From: Candidatus Paralachnospira sangeri
GTDB lineage: Bacteria; Bacillota; Clostridia; Lachnospirales; Lachnospiraceae
Direction of reading: 5' to 3'
Assembly (NCBI GenBank): GCA_904397815.1
Contig: CAJFOT010000130.1
Span: 1-47,929 of the forward strand
DNA length: 47,929 bases
The translations under genes were made by a program, and so were the position numbers. The notes beneath the pieces were generated by a model that was not told where the DNA came from, did not search any database, and saw only the letters and a list, made by a program, of their open reading frames with translations. Numbering within the stretch: position 1 is the stretch's first letter; every line of letters begins with the position of its first letter. This document shows positions 8,179 to 16,992 of the stretch, in pieces.

Positions 8179-8994
8179 ATGGATCAGAATAAATTTATGA
8201 ACCTGCTGACAGAGCTGCTGGAAACGGCTGCCGCTAACGGCGGCCAGATTGCCGTCAGTGATGTGGAGCAGTGGTTTGATGAGATGAATCTGGGGAGAGA
8301 GCAGATGACGCCGATTTTCCGCTATTTGGAGGATAATCAGGTGCGGATTCTGGAACCGGGTGAGACAGCCGGTCCGGAGGCGGTGCCGGGATATGACGAG
8401 ATAGGCGGCATGGAGCCGTCGGCAGATGAGGAGCTTTATTACCGGATGTATCTGGAGGATCTGGAAGCTATCGTTCCGTGTACGGCAGAGGAGATGACAG
8501 CGCTGTTTCCCAGGGCACTGGCCGGCGAACTGGAGGCGGCGGACAGGCTGGCGGAGGGAAACCTTCACCGGATCGCCCAGTGGGCGAAACGATATGTGGG
8601 TCAGGGTGTGCCCCTGCCTGATCTGATCCAGGAGGGAAATATGATCCTGATGGAAGAGATCCATGCTCTGGGTTCCCAGTATCCGAAGCTGGATCCGGCA
8701 GATTTTCTTTATATTATCGAGAAGAAATGTGAGGCGGCCATGAAGGAAGTGATCCGGGAGCAGAGAGGGCAGAAAGACATCGGCGAGAAGCTGGCCGAGC
8801 GGGCGAACCGGGTGATGGACCTGACAGAGGAGATCGCCGAGGAATCGGGTACCCAGGCGACCCTGGCCCAGCTGGCCCGGCGGCTCCATATCACAGAGGA
8901 TGAGGTGAGGGATATTATGAAAACTTCTCTGGATGTGATCTCCCTGGCCGAGGCGGCAGGAGATCCCAGTGCTTTTGAGCCGGAAGAATCCTGA
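8179..8994 (+). CDS. Sigma-70-like protein lacking region 4
   Basis: 271 residues. An N-terminal part resembling region 1.1 (residues 1-60) is followed by an acidic linker. A region 2.1-2.2 match comes next: GNLHRIAQWAKRYVGQGVPL, then PDLIQEGNMILMEEI, about residues 128-160; compare 'L-x-x-x-A-x-x-Y-x-x-x-G-x-x-x-x-D-L-I-Q-E-G-N' of group 1 and 2 sigma factors. The aromatic -10-melting part (region 2.3-2.4) is not recognisable. A region 3-like helix-turn-helix (QATLAQLARRLHITEDEV) follows, and the protein ends without region 4. It should therefore bind core polymerase, if at all, without the usual -35 reader. It may be a decayed or specialised sigma, or a sigma-mimic regulator. Confidence 0.7.
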   Translation: MDQNKFMNLLTELLETAAANGGQIAVSDVEQWFDEMNLGREQMTPIFRYLEDNQVRILEPGETAGPEAVPGYDEIGGMEPSADEELYYRMYLEDLEAIVPCTAEEMTALFPRALAGELEAADRLAEGNLHRIAQWAKRYVGQGVPLPDLIQEGNMILMEEIHALGSQYPKLDPADFLYIIEKKCEAAMKEVIREQRGQKDIGEKLAERANRVMDLTEEIAEESGTQATLAQLARRLHITEDEVRDIMKTSLDVISLAEAAGDPSAFEPEES

Positions 8995-9018
8995 GGCGGC
9001 GGGATCGGAATCACTTCT

Positions 9019-9075
9019 GTTTTCCCCGATAAAAAGAATCTTCACCGAATGGACGGGGAATGGAGCGGGGAAAAC
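9019..9075. repeat. Spaced inverted repeat upstream of purL
   Basis: GTTTTCCCCG at 9019-9028 pairs with CGGGGAAAAC at 9066-9075 across a 37-base loop that also holds GACGGGGAA. No T tract follows, so it is not a clear terminator for the sigma-like gene. It might be a leader structure for purL or an operator. Confidence 0.3.
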
Positions 9076-9186
9076 CGGCATTCTGTAATATTGTTAAATA
9101 ATAGTCGTTATGATATGATAAGAGTTAGACAGTAAGATCCTTTTTGCAAAGAGAAATATATGAAAAAGTACCGTCAGGAGGATGGA

Positions 9187-12100
9187 ATGAGCGTTAAGAG
9201 AATTTATGTGGAGAAGAAAGCGCCCTATGCGGTAAAGGCCGCGGAGCTGAAGGAGGAGATCGCCAGCTATCTGGGAATCAGCACAGTGACCGGTGTGCGG
9301 GAACTGATCCGGTATGATGTGGAAAATCTGTCGGATGATATTTTTGAGAAGGCGGTGAAAACAATTTTTTCAGAACCGCCGGTTGATGATGTTTATGAGG
9401 GTACCTTCCCGGTATCTTACGGGGATACGGTTTTTTCAGTGGAATATCTGCCGGGACAGTTTGACCAGCGCGCAGACTCTGCGGAGCAGTGTGTGAAGCT
9501 GCTGAAGGAGGATGAAAATCCGGTGATCCGTTCCGCGACCACTTATGTGATCACCGGCTCCCTGACGGATGAGCAGGTGAGCGCCATCAAAGCCCATTGT
9601 ATTAATCCGGTGGATTCCAGAGAAGCCACCAGAGGCGTGCCGGAGACGCTGGTGACCACCTTTGAGGAGCCGGCAGAGGTGAAGATCTTCGACGGCTTCC
9701 AGTCGATGCCGGAGGAGGAGCTGCGGCAATTGTATGATTCTCTGAATCTGGCCATGACCTTTAAGGATTTTCTCCATATCCAGAATTATTTCGCCGGCGA
9801 GGAGAAGCGTGACCCTTCCATGACAGAGATCAGGGTGCTGGATACCTATTGGTCAGATCACTGCCGCCACACGACTTTTAACACGGAACTGAAGAATGTC
9901 ACCTTCACCGAGGGTGATTACAACGGCCCGATTGAGAAAACCTATCACCGCTATCTGGCGGACCGCCAGGAGGTTTTGGGGGACAGAAAGGATAAATTTG
10001 TCTGCCTGATGGATCTGGCGCTGATGGCGATGAAAAAACTGAAAAAGGAAGGAAAGCTCCAGGATCAGGAGGAATCGGATGAGATCAATGCATGCAGCAT
10101 TGTGGTGCCGGTGGAGATCGACGGAGAGACAGAAGAATGGCTGATCAATTTCAAGAATGAGACCCATAATCACCCGACAGAGATCGAGCCCTTCGGCGGA
10201 GCTGCCACCTGTCTGGGCGGCGCTATCAGAGATCCGCTCTCCGGACGTACTTATGTATATCAGGCCATGCGTGTGACCGGAGCTGCTGACCCTACAGTGC
10301 CTGTTTCTGAGACACTGAAAGGGAAACTGCCCCAGAAAAAACTGGTGCGGGGAGCTGCCAGCGGCTACAGTTCCTATGGAAATCAGATCGGTCTGGCGAC
10401 CGGCTATGTGAAGGAGATTTATCACCCCGGTTATGTGGCGAAGCGGATGGAGATCGGAGCGGTTATGGGCGCGGCGCCCAGACGGGCAGTACAGCGGCTC
10501 ACCTCTGATCCCGGCGATGTGATTATCCTGCTAGGCGGACGTACCGGACGGGATGGCTGCGGCGGCGCTACCGGCTCCTCCAAGGTACACACTGAGGCTT
10601 CTATTGAGACCTGCGGTGCGGAGGTGCAGAAAGGCAATCCGCCGACAGAGCGGAAAATTCAGCGCCTGTTCCGCCGGGAAGAGGTCAGCTATATTATTAA
10701 AAAGTGTAATGATTTCGGCGCCGGCGGTGTGTCTGTGGCCATCGGCGAGCTGGCAGACGGCCTGCTGATCCAGCTGGATAAGGTGCCGAAAAAATACGCG
10801 GGACTGGACGGCACAGAGATCGCCATCTCCGAGTCCCAGGAGCGTATGGCAGTGGTCGTCTCCCCCGATGATGTGGAGAAGTTCCTGGCTTACGCAGAAG
10901 AGGAAAATCTGGAGGCAGTTCCTGTGGCGACCGTGACAGAGAGCCCCCGGCTGGTGATGCGGTGGAGAGGAAAGACCATCGTGGATATCAGCAGGGCCTT
11001 CCTGGATACCAACGGCGCCCATCAGGAAGCGGATGTGACGGTGGAGGTGCCTACCAGAGAGGGCAATCCTTTTGTGAAGAAGCCGGTGGAGGATGTCAGA
11101 AGCCAGTGGCTGGATACGGTAAGCGATCTGAATGTATGTTCCCAGAAGGGACTGGTGGAGATGTTTGACGGTTCCATCGGTGCCGGGTCTGTATACATGC
11201 CTTACGGCGGAAAGTACCAGATGACTGAGGTTCAGACCATGGTGGCCAAACTGCCGGTGCTGAAGGGATCTACCAATACGGTGACTATGATGGCCTATGG
11301 ATTTGATCCCTATCTGTCCTCCTGGAGCCCTTACCATGGCGCGGTGTACGCAGTGGTATCTTCTGTGGCGAAGATTGTGGCGGCAGGCGGAGATTTCAGA
11401 AAAATCCGCTTTACTTTCCAGGAATATTTCAAACGTATGACAGAGGACAGCAGACGGTGGGGTGCGCCCTTCTCCGCGCTGCTGGGGGCTTATGAGGCAC
11501 AGATCGGCTTCGGCCTGCCCTCCATCGGCGGAAAGGACAGTATGTCCGGCACCTTCAACGATCTGGACGTGCCCCCTACCCTGGTATCCTTTGCGGTGGA
11601 TGTGGCCAGCAGCAGGCATATCATCACACCGGAGCTGAAACTGCCGGGCAATAAGCTTGTGCTGTTTGTCATTAGAAAGGATCAGGACGATCTGCCGGAT
11701 TACGATAGCGCGATGGACATTTACGGGAAGATCCATGAGGATATCCTGGACAGAAAGATTATCTCCGCCTATGAGCTGGAGCGCCATGGCCTGTGTGAAG
11801 CGCTGACGAAGATGGCCCTGGGCAACCGCCTGGGCGTGAAGCTGACTGATTCCGTAAGGCCGGAGGAACTGTTCGGCGCGGGCTGGGGCTGCATCGTGGC
11901 GGAAGTGTATAAAGATGAGGTTTACCAGCTGCGGGCGCCGGGCATGATTATCGGCGAAATTGTCAGCGAGCCGGAGATTACCTATCAGGATATGGTTCTT
12001 CCTCTTGAGGAGATCCAGAAGGCGTGGACAGAGCCTCTGGAGAAGGTATTCCCTACCAGGACGGGCGCAAAGGCTGTCAGAGTGGAGAAACCTCTCTACC

Positions 12101-12936
12101 ATGCGGAGTCGGTTCACATCTGCACCCATAAGATCGGTGTGCCCACTGTGTTTATCCCGGTATTTCCGGGAACCAACTGTGAGTACGACAGCCAGAAAGC
12201 CTTTGAGCGGGCCGGGGCGTCTGTGATCACGAAGGTATTCCGGAATCTGACCCCGTCCAATATCAGGGATTCTGCAGAAATGTTTGCGGAGAATATTGAC
12301 CAGTCCCAGATCATCATGTTCCCCGGCGGATTCTCAGCCGGCGATGAGCCGGAGGGATCGGCGAAATTTTTCGCCACTGTTTTCCGCAATGAGCAGGTGA
12401 AAGAGGCGGTGGACCGGCTGCTGAACCAGCGGGACGGTCTGATGCTGGGCATCTGCAACGGCTTCCAGGCTCTGATTAAGCTGGGGCTGGTGCCTTACGG
12501 AACCATCCAGGATCAGACGGCGGATTCGCCCACACTGACCTATAACACCATCGGCCGTCATGTGTCGAAAATGGTATACACAAAGGTTGTGACCAATAAA
12601 TCCCCATGGCTGATGAAGGCGCAGCTGGGCGGCATCTACTGCAACCCTGCCTCCCACGGCGAGGGAAGATTTGTGGCCAGCGGCGAGTGGATTGACCGTT
12701 TGTTCGCAAACGGCCAGGTAGCGACCCAGTATGTGAACCTGCAGGGAGTTCCCACTATGGATGAGGAGTGGAATCCCAACGGCTCCTACTATGCCATCGA
12801 GGGAATCACCAGCCCGGACGGCAGAATCCTGGGCAAGATGGCCCACAGCGAGCGGCGGGGCCCGTCAGTGGCAGTGAATATCTATGGAGAACAGAATATG
12901 AAATTGTTCGAATCCGGCGTAGAATATTTTAAATAA
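9187..12936 (+). CDS. purL: Phosphoribosylformylglycinamidine synthase, single-chain
   Basis: About 1249 residues from the ATG at 9187, which has AGGAGG five bases upstream. It catalyses the fourth step of purine synthesis: FGAR plus glutamine and ATP give FGAM. The order is an N-terminal linker part, two AIR synthase-like halves with the signature SDHCRHTTF near residue 222 and N-E-T-H-N-H-P-T after it, and a C-terminal class I glutamine amidotransferase domain. That domain starts at V-F-P-G-T-N-C-E-Y-D, with the nucleophile Cys1090 in GICNGFQ and His1157/Glu1159 in SHGEGRF. Fusion of PurL and PurQ in one chain is the large form used by many Clostridia. It appears to be a single-gene unit, ended by the terminator at 12956. 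Confidence 0.96.
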   Translation: MSVKRIYVEKKAPYAVKAAELKEEIASYLGISTVTGVRELIRYDVENLSDDIFEKAVKTIFSEPPVDDVYEGTFPVSYGDTVFSVEYLPGQFDQRADSAEQCVKLLKEDENPVIRSATTYVITGSLTDEQVSAIKAHCINPVDSREATRGVPETLVTTFEEPAEVKIFDGFQSMPEEELRQLYDSLNLAMTFKDFLHIQNYFAGEEKRDPSMTEIRVLDTYWSDHCRHTTFNTELKNVTFTEGDYNGPIEKTYHRYLADRQEVLGDRKDKFVCLMDLALMAMKKLKKEGKLQDQEESDEINACSIVVPVEIDGETEEWLINFKNETHNHPTEIEPFGGAATCLGGAIRDPLSGRTYVYQAMRVTGAADPTVPVSETLKGKLPQKKLVRGAASGYSSYGNQIGLATGYVKEIYHPGYVAKRMEIGAVMGAAPRRAVQRLTSDPGDVIILLGGRTGRDGCGGATGSSKVHTEASIETCGAEVQKGNPPTERKIQRLFRREEVSYIIKKCNDFGAGGVSVAIGELADGLLIQLDKVPKKYAGLDGTEIAISESQERMAVVVSPDDVEKFLAYAEEENLEAVPVATVTESPRLVMRWRGKTIVDISRAFLDTNGAHQEADVTVEVPTREGNPFVKKPVEDVRSQWLDTVSDLNVCSQKGLVEMFDGSIGAGSVYMPYGGKYQMTEVQTMVAKLPVLKGSTNTVTMMAYGFDPYLSSWSPYHGAVYAVVSSVAKIVAAGGDFRKIRFTFQEYFKRMTEDSRRWGAPFSALLGAYEAQIGFGLPSIGGKDSMSGTFNDLDVPPTLVSFAVDVASSRHIITPELKLPGNKLVLFVIRKDQDDLPDYDSAMDIYGKIHEDILDRKIISAYELERHGLCEALTKMALGNRLGVKLTDSVRPEELFGAGWGCIVAEVYKDEVYQLRAPGMIIGEIVSEPEITYQDMVLPLEEIQKAWTEPLEKVFPTRTGAKAVRVEKPLYHAESVHICTHKIGVPTVFIPVFPGTNCEYDSQKAFERAGASVITKVFRNLTPSNIRDSAEMFAENIDQSQIIMFPGGFSAGDEPEGSAKFFATVFRNEQVKEAVDRLLNQRDGLMLGICNGFQALIKLGLVPYGTIQDQTADSPTLTYNTIGRHVSKMVYTKVVTNKSPWLMKAQLGGIYCNPASHGEGRFVASGEWIDRLFANGQVATQYVNLQGVPTMDEEWNPNGSYYAIEGITSPDGRILGKMAHSERRGPSVAVNIYGEQNMKLFESGVEYFK

Positions 12937-12955
12937 GCCTGCAACTAAATCAGAC

Positions 12956-12999
12956 GGCACAGACTGTTCCCGGTTATGGGACAGTCTGTGCCCTTTCTT
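12956..12999 (+). terminator. Terminator downstream of purL
   Basis: GGCACAGACTGTTCCC pairs with GGGACAGTCTGTGCC across a short loop, followed by CTTTCTT. The 230 bases between here and the next start at 13232 hold no other clear gene; the last 60 are AT-rich and presumably contain the promoter of the next operon. Confidence 0.8.
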
Positions 13000-13231
13000 A
13001 CATGGGAGTGTTTTGCATGAGCGCATCTCGTATGAGAGAGGTGTTGCTGTACCCAGGCTGTCAGAGGACGGAAAACTGTGCCTGCAATGTAAAATCAGTG
13101 TGAAGTTATGTAAGAAATATGTAAAAAATTTTGTCGCCAGGTTAAGCTGCCGTTATATTTTTGGAATCGCTATGATTTTGTCATAAACTGTGATATTATT
13201 AAAATTTAGTAGGAATCGGAGGATTTTTACC

Positions 13232-15670
13232 ATGGATTATAAGGAAGCAAGGGCATATTTGAAAGAGGTGGAGGTATCCCTGGGATGGGTGCTGGGACTG
13301 GATTCCATGCGGGAACTGCTGAAACGGCTGGGCAATCCCCAGGACCGCCTGAAATTTGTCCACATTGCGGGAACAAACGGAAAGGGCTCTGTGCTGGCTT
13401 TCGTCAGCATGATTCTTCAGGAGGCGGGATACCGGGTAGGACGGTATATTTCCCCCAGAGTGTTCGCCTATGAGGAATTCGTCCAGATTAACGGGGAGAT
13501 GATCACCAGGGAGGAGTTCTGCGCCTATACGGAACAGGTGAAGGAGGCCTGCACCGGCATGGCGGCAGAGGGCTTCGCCCAGCCCACCCTCTTTGAGGTG
13601 GAGACGGCCATCGGGCTGCTCCATTTCGCGAAGCATGAATGCGATATCGTGGCCCTGGAGTGCGGCCTGGGCGGGAAGGATGATGCCACAAATGTGATCA
13701 CTACGGCGGCCTGCTGTGTGATCACCGCCATCGGCCTGGATCACATGGGCTATCTGGGAGATACCGTATATAAGATCGCCCAGGCCAAGGCGGGCATCAT
13801 TAAGGATGGCATCCCGGCGGTGATGTGCGCCCAGTCTCCGGAGGCGGAGCAGGCAGTGGAGGAGCGGTGCGCCCAGGTGGGTTCTCCGCTGTATAAGACC
13901 AGGCCGGATCAGCTGCGGGTTCATGAGGGACTGACAGAAGAGAACGGAAAATCCTATATTGTATTTGACTATAAAGATTATGAAAATCTGAAGATTGGCC
14001 TGCTGGGCCGGTATCAGACGGAGAACGCAGCGACCGCAGTAGAGGCCGCAGAAGTATTGTCCGCTCATGGCTATCAGATCAGCCGTCAGAATATTTATGA
14101 CGGGCTGGCCCATGCTGTATGGCCGGGACGGTTCCAGATGATCAGCACCAGTCCCCGGATCGTGATTGACGGGGCTCACAATCCGCCGGCGGCCAGAAAG
14201 CTGCGGGAATCGGTAGACTACTATTTCAGCGGCGACCGTCTGATCTACGTGATGGGCATGCTGGCGGACAAGGATTACCGTCAGGTGGTGGATATCACAG
14301 TGGGACCGGCAGAAGAGGTGATTACCCTGACGCCCCACAGCCCCAGGGCCCTGTCTGCCCAGGCATTGGCGGAGGTTGTCAGGGAGGCTGGGAAAAAGAC
14401 TGTTCCGGCATCGTCCTACCGGGAGGCGGCTGCCCTGGCTCTGGATGCGGCCGGTGCAGACGGCGTGATTATCGCTTTCGGTTCCCTGTCATTCCTGCAG
14501 GAGCTGGCTGCCCAGATGGTTCAGCCGGAGGAAAGGCCTGTGCGGGACCTCTCCCAGATCCGGGAGGAGCTGGATCACCTGGACCGGAAGATGGTGGAGC
14601 TGTTTGAACGGCGGATCGCCCTCTCCGACCAGGTAGCGGCCTATAAGATGTCTGTGGGAAAGCCGGTGCGGGATCTGGCCCGGGAGCAGGAGAAGCTGGA
14701 GCGGGTGCGGCAGCAGGCCCACACCCCTTTTAACCAGCAGGCGATGGAGGAACTGATGCGCCAGATGATGGCCATCAGCCGGAAGCGCCAGTATCAGATG
14801 ATGGAGGAGTGCCATCTGGGCAGCAGGCTGCCCTTCGAGCAGGTGGACAGCCTGAACCTGGAGACCGCCAGGGTAGTGTACCAGGGTGTGCCCGGGGCCT
14901 ACAGCCATATCGCGGCGATTCATTATTTCGGCGAGAATTTCAACGGCTTCTATGTGAAAACCTTTGAGGATGCCATGAATGCTCTGTCCGGGGGCAGGGC
15001 GGATTATGCTGTTCTGCCTATTGAGAATTCCACAGCCGGCATGGTAGGGGACGTCTATGACCTGCTGGCCAAATATGACAACTATATTGTGGGAGAGACG
15101 GACGTGAAGGTGGATCATGCCCTGCTGGGCCTGCCGGGAGCCACGCTGGAGGACATCCGCCAGGTATATTCCCATCCCCAGGGGCTGATGCAGTGCCATA
15201 AGTTCCTGAACGAGCATAAGGACTGGCATCAGGTCAGTGTGGAGAACACAGCCGTGGGCGCCCGGCGGGTGGTCAGCGAGAATGACATCCACAATGGCGC
15301 CATCGCCAGCGCCCTGTCAGGACAGCTGTATGGCCTGTCGGTGATTAAGGCGCCCCTGAATTTTAACAGCAGCAATACCACCCGTTTTGTCATCATCAGC
15401 AGCCGGAAGGTTTATACGGCGGCGGCATCAAAGATCAGCATATGTTTTGAGATCGCCCATGAGATCGGGTCTCTGTATAATATTCTGTCTCATTTTATTT
15501 TCAACGGGCTGAACATGTCAAAGATCGAGTCCAGGCCGGTGCCGGGACAGACATGGGAGTACCGGTTCTTCGTGGATTTCGACGGCAATCTCAGCAATGT
15601 GGGCGTGAAGAATGCCCTGACCGGCATCTCAGAGGAGGCAGTCAGCATGAAGATCCTGGGAAATTATTGA
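13232..15670 (+). CDS. Fused folylpolyglutamate synthase - chorismate mutase - prephenate dehydratase
   Basis: 812 residues from the ATG at 13232, which follows GGAGG. Three enzymes lie in one unbroken frame. Residues 1-435 are a Mur-ligase-fold FolC: P-loop GTNGKGS at 47-53, E-C-G-L-G-G-K-D-D-A-T-N near 148, and the C-terminal I-D-G-A-H-N-P-P-A motif. It should add glutamate to folates (and perhaps dihydropteroate). Residues 442-530 are an AroQ chorismate mutase (IREELDHLDRKMVELFERR, and the later K-x-x-x-x-x-P-V-R-D). Residues 546-725 are prephenate dehydratase (YQGVPGAYSHIA, V-L-P-I-E-N-S-T-A-G, and NTTRFVII). Residues 733-812 are the ACT regulatory domain with ESRP, which normally binds phenylalanine. 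The CM-PDT-ACT half matches a normal P-protein; the FolC fusion is unusual. It heads a probable operon with the next three genes. Confidence 0.93.
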   Translation: MDYKEARAYLKEVEVSLGWVLGLDSMRELLKRLGNPQDRLKFVHIAGTNGKGSVLAFVSMILQEAGYRVGRYISPRVFAYEEFVQINGEMITREEFCAYTEQVKEACTGMAAEGFAQPTLFEVETAIGLLHFAKHECDIVALECGLGGKDDATNVITTAACCVITAIGLDHMGYLGDTVYKIAQAKAGIIKDGIPAVMCAQSPEAEQAVEERCAQVGSPLYKTRPDQLRVHEGLTEENGKSYIVFDYKDYENLKIGLLGRYQTENAATAVEAAEVLSAHGYQISRQNIYDGLAHAVWPGRFQMISTSPRIVIDGAHNPPAARKLRESVDYYFSGDRLIYVMGMLADKDYRQVVDITVGPAEEVITLTPHSPRALSAQALAEVVREAGKKTVPASSYREAAALALDAAGADGVIIAFGSLSFLQELAAQMVQPEERPVRDLSQIREELDHLDRKMVELFERRIALSDQVAAYKMSVGKPVRDLAREQEKLERVRQQAHTPFNQQAMEELMRQMMAISRKRQYQMMEECHLGSRLPFEQVDSLNLETARVVYQGVPGAYSHIAAIHYFGENFNGFYVKTFEDAMNALSGGRADYAVLPIENSTAGMVGDVYDLLAKYDNYIVGETDVKVDHALLGLPGATLEDIRQVYSHPQGLMQCHKFLNEHKDWHQVSVENTAVGARRVVSENDIHNGAIASALSGQLYGLSVIKAPLNFNSSNTTRFVIISSRKVYTAAASKISICFEIAHEIGSLYNILSHFIFNGLNMSKIESRPVPGQTWEYRFFVDFDGNLSNVGVKNALTGISEEAVSMKILGNY

Positions 15671-15696
15671 TGAAAGCTGAGAGAAAGGAAGAGAAG

Positions 15697-16986
15697 ATGA
15701 TGATAAACGACAGAGTATTATACCGGAATCTGGAGCATCAGCAGCTCTTTGACGACATGGCCTGGCTGATGGGCAGGGCAGACAGCGGACAGATGGAGGA
15801 AGGAGACCGGGACCGGCTGTACGGCCTGGTAAACGGGCTGGCGGAGCTGGCGGGCTCCCACGGTTTCCGGGGAAATATCTGGCACAGCTATCTGGCCTAT
15901 GAGCTGGCCAATCATGAAAACGCTTTCAGCACAGCCTGCGAGGTAAAAGGCAGGGTGGAGGGCAGCATCAACACCCTGGCCTGCCATGATTTCCGGATTT
16001 TCAAGAGAATGTTTGACTATCCTCTGGAAAAGATTGACCAGGCCTGCCACACGGAGGTGATGTCGGTGATTACCGACTATGCCTGCGTTAATGAGGACAG
16101 CAAGGTGTTCAACAAGCGGATCCGGGACCGGATCCAGGAACTGAGCGTCCATCTGTCCCGGGCGGAAGCCCCGGAGGAATACCTGAACATCGTCACCGCT
16201 TTTTACAAAGACTGCGGCGTGGGCAAACTGGGCCTGCACAAGGCCTTCCGGGTGAAGGGAAAAGGGCCGGATGCCCAGATTGAGCCCATCACCAATATCG
16301 AACATATTTATCTGAAGGATCTGATCGGCTATGAGCGGCAGAAGGCGAAGCTGACAGAGAATACGGAAGCCTTTGTAGAGGGACGGCGGGCCAATAACTG
16401 CCTGCTCTACGGCGACAGCGGCACAGGAAAATCCTCCAGCATCAAGGCGCTGATGAATGAATATTATGACCGCGGGCTGCGGATGATAGAAATTTATAAG
16501 CACCAGCTGGAAGAACTGCCCTATATCATCGCTCAGATCAAAGACAGAAACTATAAGTTTATCCTGCTGATGGACGATCTGTCCTTTGAGGATTTTGAGA
16601 TTGAATATAAATATCTGAAGGCAATCATTGAGGGCGGGCTGGAGAAGCGGCCGGATAATGTGCTGATTTACGCCACATCCAACAGGCGGCATCTGATCCG
16701 GGAGAAATTCAGCGACAAGAGGGAGCGGCAGGATGACCTCCATGGAAATGATACCGTCCAGGAGAAGCTGTCGCTGGTGGCCCGCTTCGGCATTCAGATA
16801 TATTACGGAGCTCCGGAGAAAAAGGAGTTCCAGGAGATTGTACAGCGGCTGGCCGACCGGTATCAGATCGACATGCCGAAAGAACAGCTGCTGGCAGAGG
16901 CCAATGCGTGGGAGCTGAGTCACGGCGGCCTGTCCGGCCGTACAGCGATTCAGTTTATCACCCATCTTTCAGGAAGGAAGGGATAA
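15697..16986 (+). CDS. DUF815-family AAA+ ATPase
   Basis: About 429 residues from the ATG at 15697, which follows AAAGGAAG. An earlier in-frame ATG at 15670 overlaps the previous stop codon but lacks a ribosome site. A helical N-terminal half (to about residue 205) precedes an ATPase core: L-I-G-Y-E-R-Q near 210, Walker A GDSGTGKSS near 246, Walker B ILLMDDLSFE near 290, and ATSNRRHLI (sensor 1) near 328. This arrangement and the R-E-K-F-S-D motif are those of DUF815 proteins, a family with no settled function. It is packed between the FolC fusion and polyphosphate genes and is probably cotranscribed. Confidence 0.87.
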   Translation: MMINDRVLYRNLEHQQLFDDMAWLMGRADSGQMEEGDRDRLYGLVNGLAELAGSHGFRGNIWHSYLAYELANHENAFSTACEVKGRVEGSINTLACHDFRIFKRMFDYPLEKIDQACHTEVMSVITDYACVNEDSKVFNKRIRDRIQELSVHLSRAEAPEEYLNIVTAFYKDCGVGKLGLHKAFRVKGKGPDAQIEPITNIEHIYLKDLIGYERQKAKLTENTEAFVEGRRANNCLLYGDSGTGKSSSIKALMNEYYDRGLRMIEIYKHQLEELPYIIAQIKDRNYKFILLMDDLSFEDFEIEYKYLKAIIEGGLEKRPDNVLIYATSNRRHLIREKFSDKRERQDDLHGNDTVQEKLSLVARFGIQIYYGAPEKKEFQEIVQRLADRYQIDMPKEQLLAEANAWELSHGGLSGRTAIQFITHLSGRKG

Positions 16987-16992
16987 GAAAAT

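Noticed and set aside
9019-9075. Purine riboswitch upstream of purL
   Set aside because: The inverted repeat present does not show the conserved three-way junction of the purine class, and no PurR-box was recognised.
10531-12129. 532-codon minus-strand open frame opposite purL
   Set aside because: It lies wholly within the highly conserved purL gene, has no family features and reflects GC-rich codon bias. The same holds for other long antisense frames (for example 13199-14338, 37355-40021, 40040-41413).
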